DNA of 64,000 bases, taken from contig CAWAXW010000006.1 in assembly GCA_963786155.1 (NCBI GenBank), positions 1,984,001-2,048,000 on the forward strand, written 5' to 3'. Each line of letters begins with the position of its first letter. Position 1 is the first letter of the stretch. The DNA comes from CAWAXW01 sp963786155. Its GTDB lineage: Bacteria; Actinomycetota; CADDZG01; WHSQ01. This document shows positions 34,875 to 46,064 of the stretch, piece by piece. Made by a program: the position numbers and the translations under genes. The notes below the pieces were generated by a model. That model saw nothing but the letters and a program-made list of their open reading frames with translations. It searched no databases and was not told where the DNA came from.

Positions 34875-37297
34875 TTAAGCGGAGGCACCGGAGACGACGA
34901 CCGTCGAGCCGTCGTCGGCCTTGTCGAGAACGAGCTTGTCCGCGACCCGCTCCGCAAGCCCTGCAACGTGCGAGACGAGCCCGATGAGGCGGTCCGGCGA
35001 GACGATCCGCTCGATGCCGTCCAGGGCATGTTCGAGAGAGTCGGCGTCGAGGGACCCGAAGCCTTCGTCGAGGAAGAAGCACTTCAACCGGCCGCCGTGA
35101 CGCGCCACCGCATCCGCCAGAGCCAGGGAAAGAGCCAGCGAGGCAAGGAAACTCTCGCCGCCCGAGAGAGTGTCGACCGTTCGCACCTTGTCGCCGTCGA
35201 ACTCGTCCACGATCCGGAACTCGCCCTCGTCGTCGAAGCGATAGCGACCCGTCAGCTGCTTGAGCTGAACCGAGCCGAGGGCCGAAAGCAACAGACGCTT
35301 CTCCTCGAGGAGGAAGTTGACGAAGTTCGTGTCGCGGAGGTCGACCTCGAGCGTCGCATAGACGGTCTGCTCGGCTTTGACGGACTTGGTCTTCGCTTCG
35401 ATCTCCTTGGCCTTCTCGATCGAGGCCGCGAGCAACTTCGCCTCCGCTTCCTGCCCACTCAGGTCGGCCTGGGCACGCTTCCATGCGTCCTCGATCGTTT
35501 CCTCGTCGGAGACATCGAGCGACCGCCGCAGATCCGTCAGCGCAGTAGTCGCCTTCTCCTTTCGGGACGCGATGGCTTCGAGCTTCTTACGGAGTTCCAC
35601 CGCGGCCTTGTCGCAAGCCGATCCGACTCGCGCGCCGGCCCGCAAGAAGCTCGGCAGCATCGCCGGGCTTCGGACGCTGCTGCTTCAACAGCGACACGAG
35701 GTGCGACAGACGCGTGGACGATGTGCTCCTTGCCTTCGGCCAGGAGCGAACGCTGCTCTTTGAGGCTTTCCCAAGTCACGGCCGTCGACTCGCACAACTC
35801 GGCGGCCGCTGCGACCACTTGGTTCGCCGTTTCGAGTTCGTCGAGCCGGCGCCGGATCTCGACGACCGGGTCCTTCGCTTTGCCCAATGCCGCGCCCAAC
35901 TCGGACTCGAGCGTGCCGACCCTCTCGGCGATCCTCGTCGCACGCGCTTGAGCGCCCTTGAGTTCCGTCCCCATCTCGGTCGAGGTCCGCAGCGCGCCCC
36001 GCGACGGCCGTCCGAGCTTGCGCAACGGCGGCCTCGGCGTCCGCCTCGCGCTGGCTTCAGCGAATCGAGCGCAGCCGGCGTCGCACCCTTCGGCACCTTG
36101 GCCACGACCTGCTCGCATACCGGACAGGGCTCGCCGGGCTGGAGTCGAGCGCGTACGGCATGAGCAGCGTGAGCCTCCATCAGTTCGGCTCGCTCGGACT
36201 GCAGGGCTTCGACCGCAGCGACGGCGCGCTTCTCGGCGGACGTCGAGTCCACGAGCGCCTTTCGCGCCGACGTTTCCGCCTTCTTGAGCGTTGCGATCTC
36301 GCCCGTCAGCTCGCCGGTCGCGGCGCGTTCCTCGGCCAGCAGGTCGGCCTTGACCGCAAGCCCGCTCAGATCCGGAGCCTTCCCGAGCTTCGCCTCGAGA
36401 GCGTCCAGGGCCGCTACGGCCTTCGTTCGGGATTGCTTCGCCACCGCGACTTCCTTGTCGGCCGCGGAGATACGTTCGCGAGTTCGGATTCGGCGCGAGC
36501 CAGCTCCTCGATCACTTCGAGCGCCGGCATCTCATCGACCACGTGCCTCGAGTCCCTCGATCTGTTCCGACAGCTCCGTCGTCTCTTCGTCGCCCTTGTC
36601 GATGTCCGCGAGGAACGCTTCCTCCTTCGGCATCGCCTTCTCGAGATCGGTCGTCCGGGACTTCAGGACCTTGATCGTGGCTTTGACGTCTTTGAGCCTC
36701 TCCGCCGCGTCCTCGCCGATCTCGTCGCCGGGCGCCGCGTAGCTCGGCGAGCTTCAGGTCGAGTTCGGACCGATGGGACTTGGCCGCTTCACGCATCGCG
36801 TCGATCTGATCGAAGCGAAAGACGCCTTTGAGAACCTTCGTGCGTTCGTTCGGCGTCGCCTTGAGGAAGTCCCGCGAATCTGCCCTGCGGCAGCAGGACC
36901 GACGATCGAAACGCGGCGAAATCGAGACCCAGGAGCTCCTCGACCCGCCGGCTGACGTTCGCCTCGCCGATGATCTTCTCGCCCATGTCTTCCGTCAAAG
37001 CGTGGCCGCAGGCTTTCCCCGCTGCCGTATCGAGCGCTCGATCAGATACGTGCGCTCGTCGACCACGAACTCGAATACGACCTCGGCGGATTCGGCCCAC
37101 GACGAGATCAGCTTCGACGTCGTCGCGCCGACGCTCGGCGCCCTGCCGTACAAGGCGTAAGCGATCGCTTCGAGGATCGAGGACTTGCCCGAGCCCACCG
37201 GACCGACGATCGCGATAAACGTGCGCTCCTCGAAGGAGATCTCAGTCGGACCCTCGTGGCTGCGGAAACCCTCGAGTGAGAGATAGAGCGGTTTCAC
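34875..37297 (-). CDS. sbcC: SbcC/Rad50-type SMC exonuclease subunit (several frameshifts)
   Basis: About 800 residues after repair, in at least six pieces. The N-terminus MKPLYLSLEGFRSHEGPTEI with Walker A VGPVGSGKSS is intact, followed by LLPQGRFA. Coiled-coil segments carry a zinc hook, EPCPVCEQV (CxxC). The C-terminal lobe has the signature TLSGGESFLASLALSLALAD and Walker B CFFLDEGFGSLD. Its ATG overlaps the sbcD stop by 4 bp. Domain order and key residues argue the breaks are sequence errors. With SbcD it should process hairpins and protein-blocked DNA ends. Confidence 0.88.
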
Positions 37298-38439
37298 AAC
37301 GCGGCCCCCACCTCTTCCCGTAGCTCTCTGAAGGCGTCCATCAGCTCGGCGCTTGGGGGTGCCCCGTAACGCTCGGTGACGTAAGCGGCATAGAGATCGT
37401 CCGGAGCCAGGCCCTCCCGGCGAGCGGTGTGGTCCTCAGAGCGCGGGTACTTGGCGCTGACGTACAGGACGTCCTCACCGAGGGAGCGCGCGGACTTCGT
37501 CGGCGACGCCCGGGGCCGGCCCCTCGGTGATCACCTCGACCTTCAGGATCGATCCCTTCAACTCGTGGACGCGCCGACTCAGCCTTTCGAGTGTGTCGGT
37601 CACCGACAGGAGCTTGCGACCTGCGGATATTGAAACGGTCTCGATCAAACGCTTCCCCTGGCCCGTTACCTCGGCCACGATGACGCCCTTGTCTTGACCC
37701 TCATCGCCGAAGTCGAGCTGCATCAGGCTGCCGCAATAGCGAGCGAAGTCATGGGAGCCGGGGGCGACCTGGGCCTTGTGGATGTGCCCGAGAGCGGCGT
37801 AATGGACGTTGGGCAGCGCGTCAGAGCGCGCCATATAAGCCTCGCCGATGTGCAGCTCTCGCTCGCTGTGCGAAGGAACGGCACCATGGATCATGAAGTG
37901 AGCCGCTAGGATCGCGATCTCCGCAGAACTCATCGCCCTCCCATAGCCGTCGCAGACCCTCTTGACCCGATCCGCATAGCCCTTCATCTGTTGGTCGGGA
38001 GAATCGACCCACTCGATCGCTTGTGATTCGTGAAGGAACGGGAAGCAAGCGAGCTGCGCGGTGGTGGCTCCGTCACGGCTAGGAATGGCAAGCACTCCGC
38101 CTTCGTCAGGACGATACGTCTTGGGGACCAACGTGACGCCCGAGTGCTCGAGATGAGGGCCGAGCACGGAAAAGAGCTCCGCTGAGTCGTGGTTACCGGG
38201 GATAGCAACCACTCGCGCCCCGTGTCGGCCAATCGGACGAGCGTCTCGAGCACGAGGCGCAACGACAGGAACGGCGGTAGCCCCCGATCGAAGAGGTCGC
38301 CGGCGACAATGACGAGATCGACGGCAGCATCGTCGGTGATCGCGACCAACTCGTCTAGCACCGCCTCGGTTTCCGTGGACCGATCGATGCGTCCGAGCTT
38401 CTTGCCGACATGCCAATCGGCTGTGTGCAGGATGCGCAC
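37294..38439 (-). CDS. sbcD: SbcD/Mre11-type exonuclease subunit (two frameshifts)
   Basis: About 381 residues. Phosphoesterase motifs are all present: HTADWHVGKKL (DxH), VAGDLFDRG, AIPGNHDS, AAHFMIHGA and ALGHIHKAQ. The C-terminal capping part runs to YPRSEDHTAREGLAPDDLYA and ends TGA at 37294, overlapping sbcC. Frame shifts lie near 38210 (after GREW) and 37478 (after VRAL). GTG start at 38439 with GGAAGG upstream, directly abutting the vapC stop, so it is probably in the toxin-antitoxin transcript. Confidence 0.9.
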
Positions 38440-38865
38440 TTAGTTTCCTTCCGGGAAAACGCGTAAGCCGGCGGCGCTGGCGCCGTTAGACAGCTCTCGA
38501 TCCCATGTCACGAATATCAGCGATTCTTCCTTTACGGTCAGCGCAGTCGAGAGGTGAACGGAGTCATAGCCGCGCAAGGCAAACATCTCGGAGTAATCGC
38601 CGGCGGATCGCACGATGTCCTCACTCACTGCGATCACATCGACGTCACCCCAGTACTCATCGAGGGTCGACCTCCGCCCTTGTAATTCGTCAGCCGTCAG
38701 ACATCGCTCTCTAGCCGCGGCAGCGAGGGCCGCTCGAGCCTCGGCATAGCCCAGCAAGCTCGCCCACAGATAGCCGGCATCGTTCCAGAGCTGTTCCATG
38801 TGATCCGAACCCTCTTCGTCGAGCAGGAGCTTCACCAGCCCGGATGTGTCGAGATACAGATTCAC
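38440..38865 (-). CDS. vapC: VapC-type PIN-domain toxin
   Basis: 141 residues. The PIN active-site acids are visible in LYLDTSGLVK, YAEARAAL, RGYDSVHLSTAL and FVTWDREL. PIN toxins cut tRNA or rRNA (established). Its start overlaps the antitoxin stop by 4 bp (ATGA, 38862-38865), and its TAA (38440-38442) directly abuts the GTG start of sbcD. The gene is intact although both sbc genes downstream are frameshifted. Confidence 0.9.
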   Translation of the reverse strand: MNLYLDTSGLVKLLLDEEGSDHMEQLWNDAGYLWASLLGYAEARAALAAAARERCLTADELQGRRSTLDEYWGDVDVIAVSEDIVRSAGDYSEMFALRGYDSVHLSTALTVKEESLIFVTWDRELSNGASAAGLRVFPEGN

Positions 38866-39125
38866 CGGCGCTGATCGCGCACCAGATCGGACACGCTGCC
38901 CTTGGCTTTGATGCGGTCCGCCGAGGTTGCCTTTCGCTTCGGGCGACGGCCCGGGCGGATCTTCCCCTCTGCGATCAGCCGATCGATAACCGGGCTGTAG
39001 TCGACTGGAGTCAGACGAGCCACCGGCCGGCCTCGATCGGTGATCAGTACAGCCTCTCCCTCTTTCACAACTCGCAGCCAGCGACTCAGTTGGTTGCGCA
39101 GGTCCCGGACGCCGATCTCTTCCAT
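38862..39125 (-). CDS. vapB: Phd/YefM-type antitoxin of the VapBC pair
   Basis: 87 residues with the Phd-family N-terminal fold EIGVRDLRNQLSRWLRVV, then LITDRGRPVARLTPV, and a basic C-terminal tail (GRRPKRKATSADRIKAKG) that should wrap and neutralise the toxin. AGGAG lies ahead of the ATG. A perfect inverted repeat at 39152-39167 is a likely operator for autoregulation. Confidence 0.9.
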   Translation of the reverse strand: MEEIGVRDLRNQLSRWLRVVKEGEAVLITDRGRPVARLTPVDYSPVIDRLIAEGKIRPGRRPKRKATSADRIKAKGSVSDLVRDQRR

Positions 39126-39151
39126 GTAGCCACTCCTAGATAGTGCTTGTG

Positions 39152-39167
39152 TACACTCTTAAGTGTA
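39152..39167. promoter_or_regulatory. Putative VapBC operator (inverted repeat)
   Basis: TACACT-CTTA-AGTGTA, a perfect 6+6 inverted repeat with 4-nt spacer, 26 bp before the antitoxin ATG and 4 bp after the herA stop. Position and symmetry fit antitoxin autoregulation; no direct evidence of binding. Confidence 0.6.
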
Positions 39168-39171
39168 GCCC

Positions 39172-40906
<1,735 letters not shown>

Positions 40907-40920
<14 letters not shown>

Positions 40921-41913
40921 CCCCCTGCTCGCTCACCCGCTTCGCCGCGCTCCTGATCATGCGATAGATAAGTTCGCGGTCTCCCAACAGATGGCGCAGG
41001 CGCTTCTCGAGCCCGGCAACGGGAACGAGGTTCTGGGGCACGCGGGGGTCCCAATACGGGGCGGATGCGAACGCGGGAAGCAGGGCCGCGGAGGCGTCCG
41101 CGAGGGCCACCACCTCCGGAAGTGGTAGCGCGGCCGGCGCCTCGCACCGGATCAGACCGTGCCATCCGTGTTGTCCTTGGGGCAGGTCGCACAACCGCAG
41201 GTACCAGGCGTAGCGGGGCCGCGGCTCGCCGAAGCAGAACATCGGCGTGCGCTGTCCACAGCCGAGCATGGGCAGGATCGCCTCGTCCTCTTCGTTGAGG
41301 TAGCGGACGTGATGGCTCTTGATGAACCCGACGACGGCCTGGGGACCCGGACGCATGACGGCCAGAGGACCGTCGATGAACACGAGATGGTCGCCGGCGA
41401 GCTCCAGAGCGAGCGCAGCTTCCCGGGCCCGCATCGCCTCGTGGATCCCGTAGACGCAGGCGTCGATGGACGACCCGGGCACTGGAAGACGGCGGTAATC
41501 GAGGCCCGGCCCAGCGGGGAGCTCGGCTGCCGTGCCCCCGGCGCCCGCCAGGAATCGATCGATCCGCAGCTCGACCACCTCAGCCCGCCTCTTGGTCCCG
41601 TTGGTCGCCTTGCGGCCGTTAACGCCCGCAGGCGCCGGAGCGCATACGACCGCTCCAACGCCGACCGAGCCGGCCAGGCCCGGCGTGGGCATGCCGCCGT
41701 TGGGCGTGAGGAAGACCCTGGCCTCGAGGCGCCTGGTCCCGTCTACGAAGGCCACCGGCAATTCGCCCAGCGCGCCGATAGGACCCGGATCAACCGGGGC
41801 CCAATCGCGCCCCTCGCAGGTGGTGTCGACGGCTTCCACGGTGACCTCGTCGGGCCCCTCGAAGTCCACTTCCCCCCGTAATCGGGGCTCCATGCCTCGA
41901 CCGAAATGTGCAT
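40907..41913 (-). CDS. nurA: NurA-domain nuclease (frameshifted after codon 14)
   Basis: About 335 residues. The proper start is ATG 41913, which reads MHISVEAWSPDYGG. A G6 run at ~41874-41879 has lost a base, after which EVDFEGPDEVTVEAVD continues. An ATG at 41893 opens the second frame but gives a wrong N-terminus. NurA motifs: VAFVDGTRRLEARV (first acidic site) and HLVFIDGPLAVM (second). The C-terminal part (GLEKRLRHLLGDRELIYRMI) fits the family. It works with HerA in end resection in archaea (established). A TAGGGT box ends six bases before ATG 41913. Confidence 0.87.
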
Positions 41914-41919
41914 GGAATC

Positions 41920-41925
41920 ACCCTA
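41920..41925 (-). promoter_or_regulatory. -10 box, leaderless promoter of nurA
   Basis: TAGGGT on the minus strand, 6-nt spacer GATTCC to the ATG at 41913. It helps show that the start lies upstream of the frameshift. Confidence 0.7.
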
Positions 41926-41951
41926 TAGAGAGGGTGTGACAGAAAGCCGTC

Positions 41952-41957
41952 TATCGT
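41952..41957 (+). promoter_or_regulatory. -10 box, leaderless promoter of the response regulator
   Basis: TATCGT with a 6-nt spacer (GTCGGG) to the ATG at 41964; divergent from the nurA promoter. Confidence 0.7.
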
Positions 41958-41963
41958 GTCGGG

Positions 41964-42350
41964 ATGGCTGCTCTGACCGTCGTCCACGCGGACGACAATC
42001 CGGATATGAGACTCCTTCTGACCCTGAATCTCGATAAGGGGGGGCCCGTGGAGATCGTGGGCGAGGCCACCACGGGCAAAGACGCCGTCGAGCTGGTCGA
42101 GCGGCTGCGACCCGACGTGTTGATAACCGACCACCACATGCCTGAGATGAGCGGGGCCGAGGCCATCAGCCTGTGCAAGCAATCGATCCCGGAGCTGGAC
42201 GTCATCGCCTTCAGCGGGAGCTCGGGCATGGGATCCGTCCAGGAGCTCATAGATGCCGGCGCCCGCCTCCACATCGACAAGAGCAACATCGGCGACCTCG
42301 TTCGGGAGCTGCATCGTCTCGCCGAAACCCACCGCACCGCCAACGCCTAG
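41964..42350 (+). CDS. Stand-alone response regulator receiver protein
   Basis: 128 residues, a single CheY-like domain: acidic pocket D10-D11 (VVHADDNPDM), phospho-acceptor D56 (LITDHHMPEM), S84 (AFSGSS) and K106 (HIDKSN). There is no output domain, and no kinase gene in the window. It lies 7 bp before the SGNH hydrolase gene. It may transfer phosphate to another protein or bind a partner. Confidence 0.9.
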   Translation: MAALTVVHADDNPDMRLLLTLNLDKGGPVEIVGEATTGKDAVELVERLRPDVLITDHHMPEMSGAEAISLCKQSIPELDVIAFSGSSGMGSVQELIDAGARLHIDKSNIGDLVRELHRLAETHRTANA

Positions 42351-42357
42351 GTCCGAC

Positions 42358-43123
42358 TTGGCTTTCCGTTGTTTCGTCGCGCTGGGAGACAGCGTGACCG
42401 AGGGGGTGGGTGACCCTCTTGTCGGCGGGGGCCTGCGCGGTTGGGCCGACCGGCTTGCGGATGGGTTGCGCAGCTCCGAGCCGGACCTCATCTATGTGAA
42501 CCTCGCGCGCCGAAGCCTCCTCACGCGCGAGATCCGAGATCGTCAGCTCGAAGTTGCGGTAGCCCGAGAGCCCGATCTCGCGAGCGCGGTCGTGGGAATG
42601 AACGATGCCATGCGCGACGACTTCGACCGATCGAGTTTCGAGCGCGACCTCGAGGCGATCGTGTCCACCTTGAGCTCGTCGGGAGCAACGGTGCTCACCT
42701 CCGGCCTTCCCGACGTCACCACAAACCTGCCCATGCCCGCTCCGATTCGACGCGCGGTGAGCGAGCGCTTGAGCCAGATCGAGCGCGACCGCACGCGAGA
42801 TCGGGCACAGCTATGGAACGGTCCATGTAGACGCGGACCGGATGCAGCACGAATGGAACGCGCAAACTCGGAGCCTCGATCGTCTTCACCCGAACTCGCG
42901 AGGACACTTGCTTATCGCTCGCTCGTTCGCGCAGCGCCTTGCCGAGCGAACCGGTCAACCGATAGTCATGCCCGATCTCGAGCCGTGGCGCTTTTGGGGC
43001 GCCGAGACCTACCGCCACGCCCGCTGGCTCGTAGGCCAGGGCGTCCTCCCGGGAGCCACGCGCCACGTGGGCCGCGGCGTGAGCCACGCAGTGACGAGCC
43101 GCCTTCGCCGACCTCAGACCTAG
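42358..43123 (+). CDS. SGNH/GDSL-family esterase (one frameshift)
   Basis: About 255 residues. TTG start at 42358 opens MAFRCFVALGDSVTEG, block I with the nucleophile Ser. Block II/III residues lie in NLARRSLLTREI and VVGMNDAM. The frame changes near 42810-42820; the second frame gives YGTVHVDADRMQHEW and block V DRLHPNSRGH with the catalytic Asp and His. A longer open frame continues into the ligase gene, but it is an artefact of the shift. Probably co-transcribed with the response regulator. Confidence 0.8.
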
Positions 43124-43131
43124 AGGCGGCC

Positions 43132-44640
43132 GTGCGATTCTCAGAAGTCGCTAGAGCTTCGGGTGAGGTCGCGTCTACACGCTCACGGTTGAAGAAGTTC
43201 GAGACCATCGCCACTCTTCTGCGGGCTCTTGCTCCGGATGAGATCGCAATTGCGGTCGCCTACCTCTCTGGTGAGCTGCCTCGAGGCTCTATCGGGGTTG
43301 GGTGGGCGACGCTCCGCGATCAGCCCGGCCCGGCTGCGCTGCCCTCGCTCGAGATCCTCGATGTCGATGCTTCGCTGTCGCGGGTTGCGAACACGACGGG
43401 GCCCGGATCGCGCGATGTCCGGAAACGAGAGCTGAACTCGTTGTTCGAGCACGCGACCGAGCCGGAGCGGCGCTTCTTGATGGGCCTGTTGGTGGGCGAG
43501 CTGCGGCAGGGCGCGCTCGAGGGGATCATGATCGAGGCGGTCGCTCGGGCGGCGTCGGTTCCGGCCCCCGATGTGCGGCGCGCGGTCATGCTTGCAGGCG
43601 ACGTCCCCACGGTCGCGCAGGCCGCGCTGGTAGGTGGGATCGACGCCTTGAGCGCATTCCGCCTGACGTTGTTGACTCCCGTCAAGCCGATGCTGGCATC
43701 GTCCGCCGAGACGCTCGAGGAGGCCCTGGACCGCGTGTCCGCTCCTGCCCTCGAATGGAAGTTCGACGGAGCACGCGTACAGGTGCATCGCGCAGGCGAT
43801 GAGGTGCGTGTCTTTACGAGGAACCTTCTCGATGCGACCGAGCGCGTGCCCGAGATCGTCGGATCCATCGGTGCTCTGGAGCTCGAAAGCGTCATCCTCG
43901 ACGGCGAAGCCATCTCCCTTCGCACGGATTCAACACCTCTGCCGTTCCAAGATTCCATGAGCCGGTTCGGCAGCACCCCATCTAGTCAGCCGTCGAGCAC
44001 GCTCGCGTCGTTCTATTTCGACTGCCTTCATCTGAACGGCGAAGATCTCATCGATCGCACCGCGGAAGAACGTTTCGCTGCGTTGCGGTCGGCGCTACCG
44101 GAGGAGATGGTCGTGCCCCGGCTCGTTCCCGCTTCGCCGGACGCGGCCCGCTCGTTCTTCGAGGACGCGGTAGCGCGCGGTCACGAGGGCGTCATGGTGA
44201 AAGGTCTCGATGCTCCCTACGAAGCCGGACGGAGAGGAGCCAGCTGGATCAAGGTGAAGCCGGCTCACACCTTCGATCTAGTCGTGCTGGCCGCCGAGTG
44301 GGGTCACGGGCGGCGCAAGGGATGGTTGAGCAACCTTCATCTTGGAGCGCGCGACCCCGAGGGTGGATTCGTCATGGTGGGCAAGACGTTCAAGGGCATG
44401 ACCGACGAGGTGCTGGCGTGGCAGACAGAACGCCTGCAGTCCATACAGGAGCGCACCGAAGGCATCGTCGTCTACGTCCGGCCCGAGCTGGTCGTCGAGG
44501 TTGCGATCGACGGCGTGCAACGCAGCACCCGTTACCCCGGAGGCATCGCCCTAAGATTCGCGCGCATCAAGGGCTACCGGCCCGACAAGGGTCCGGCCGA
44601 CGCCGACACGATCGAGAGCGTTAAAGCGCTACAGCGCTAG
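43132..44640 (+). CDS. ligB: ATP-dependent DNA ligase (LigB type)
   Basis: 502 residues from GTG 43132. The N-terminal DNA-binding domain is typical (VASTRSRLKKFETIATLL, AVAYLSGELPRGSIGVGWAT). The adenylation site is LEWKFDGARVQ with K210. Later motifs are LDGEAIS, FYFDCLHLNG, GHEGVMVKGLDAPYEAG, WIKVKP, and the OB domain (LVVLAAEWGHGRRKGWLSNL). It is a close match in order to mycobacterial LigB. This is the second ATP-dependent ligase in the window. Convergent with the endonuclease-like gene, sharing CTAG at the stops. Confidence 0.93.
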   Translation: MRFSEVARASGEVASTRSRLKKFETIATLLRALAPDEIAIAVAYLSGELPRGSIGVGWATLRDQPGPAALPSLEILDVDASLSRVANTTGPGSRDVRKRELNSLFEHATEPERRFLMGLLVGELRQGALEGIMIEAVARAASVPAPDVRRAVMLAGDVPTVAQAALVGGIDALSAFRLTLLTPVKPMLASSAETLEEALDRVSAPALEWKFDGARVQVHRAGDEVRVFTRNLLDATERVPEIVGSIGALELESVILDGEAISLRTDSTPLPFQDSMSRFGSTPSSQPSSTLASFYFDCLHLNGEDLIDRTAEERFAALRSALPEEMVVPRLVPASPDAARSFFEDAVARGHEGVMVKGLDAPYEAGRRGASWIKVKPAHTFDLVVLAAEWGHGRRKGWLSNLHLGARDPEGGFVMVGKTFKGMTDEVLAWQTERLQSIQERTEGIVVYVRPELVVEVAIDGVQRSTRYPGGIALRFARIKGYRPDKGPADADTIESVKALQR

Positions 44641-45867
44641 TCTCCGCCGGCTTCCGACTGGATGACCTGCGACGGGCCGCTTTCGTTGCTCGACCAGTCC
44701 CTCGCGACGACGTAGTAGTGGTACTTCTGCCCCTGCTGGACGTCGTAGTCGTAATAGGTCTTGTGCGGCGTGACGCCGACCTTCTTGTAGTCGACGCCCC
44801 CGTTCCCGCTCCGCCAGATCTCGTACTGCCAGATCCCGTTGGCGTCCTTGCTCTCGTTCCATGTGACCTTGACGCGCAGCTTCGGTTGGTTCTTGCGACT
44901 GATCGAGTCGAGGTTGGTGGGTACGGTAGGCGGATCCTCGTCGACGCCGATGATCCCCCAGACGAACCTGTGGTTCGAGTAGAAACCAGAGTTGCTCTCG
45001 GACATCTTGTTGTTGTAGTTGCGGTCCCAGCCGGCCCCCAGGACACCTCCATTCGTGAACACATGGTCCACCGAGTTGTCGCGGAGAACGTTGTAAAGCG
45101 AGTCGCTGTGGTTGAACGGGGGCCGCGTGAGCACATCCCACCAGCCCTCGGTCTTCACTTGCCCGTACTGACTCTCGCCGAGATCATCCACGCCGATGCC
45201 GTTGAAGTCCCCGCCGACCGAAAGGAAGTCGGTCGCGGTCTTCGGCGGATATGCCTTCTGGAGGTCTTCGGCGACTCCGCGCACACGCTTCGCGTAGTTG
45301 TTGCCCGGCGGGATGTGGATGCTGACGAATCCAATGCGGAGATCCGAGCCCTTCTCGCCGAGGAACGCCCGGGCATTCCGCTTGATCTCAGGTGGGCTGT
45401 TCGGACGGTTGAAACGGCTGAGGATGTAGCCGGACTTGCCGGCCTTCGACATCGTCTTGGCGTTCATCACGATGCCCATGTCGGCCTTGATGATCTTGTT
45501 GCCCTGACTGTATTGAGCCTTCTCGCCGGCGTCCGTTGCGACCGTGTACTTCTGGTTCGTCTTCTTGGTCATGACTTTCGCGATGTAATGCGTGCTCTTC
45601 GAGTTCACCTCTTGCACCAGGATGACGTCGGGCAAAGCTGGAAGCACCTTGATCATGCGCGAAGCGAAGACCTCCATCTCGCGCATGTCCTTGAGGATCT
45701 TCCGAGTTGAACCCCTCGTAGACGTTGGCCGTCACCACGAGCACGCGGCCCTTGGCGGTGTTCTGGGCTTTGGCGGCCGTCGGTTTGGCTACGACCGAAA
45801 CAGACGACAGCGCCGCGACGACGAGAGCTGCCAGCGCGGCGAGGAACATCTTGCGCATAGATCGCAT
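44637..45867 (-). CDS. Secreted endonuclease/exonuclease/phosphatase-fold protein with Fn3-like domain (one frameshift)
   Basis: About 409 residues. Signal peptide MRSMRKMFLAALAALVVAAL. EEP-fold motifs: VVTANVYEGFN, then after a one-base shift near 45700, VILVQEVNSK (metal Glu), IGFVSIHIPPG, VGGDFNG and the final SVDHVFTNGG with SNHRFV (catalytic His). A Fn3-like domain (~last 95 residues: VKVTWNESKDANGIWQYEIW, YHYYVVARDWSSNESG) may bind surface or substrate. Secreted nuclease or phosphatase; the target is unknown. Confidence 0.82.
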
Positions 45868-46064
45868 GAGAAGCATCACTCCATTCAACGCCCGGAGCGC
45901 GACTTGGACACGCCCCCTCGCTTTCCATCTTGTAGGCGGACAAGTCACCAGGAAATAGTCATCGCGGACCATTTTCGGCTCCGGTGCCTGCCTTGATTGC
46001 GTATGGGAGTCGACGCTCGAGGGGGCCTAGCCTGGTGATTCGGCCAGAAAAAGGAGGATTCGCG

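Noticed and set aside
42253..44640. A single long frame joining the SGNH hydrolase and LigB
   Set aside because: The middle (about 42820-43130) is low-complexity Arg/Pro/Ser sequence. The SGNH block V motif lies in another frame, so the fusion is caused by a one-base shift plus read-through.
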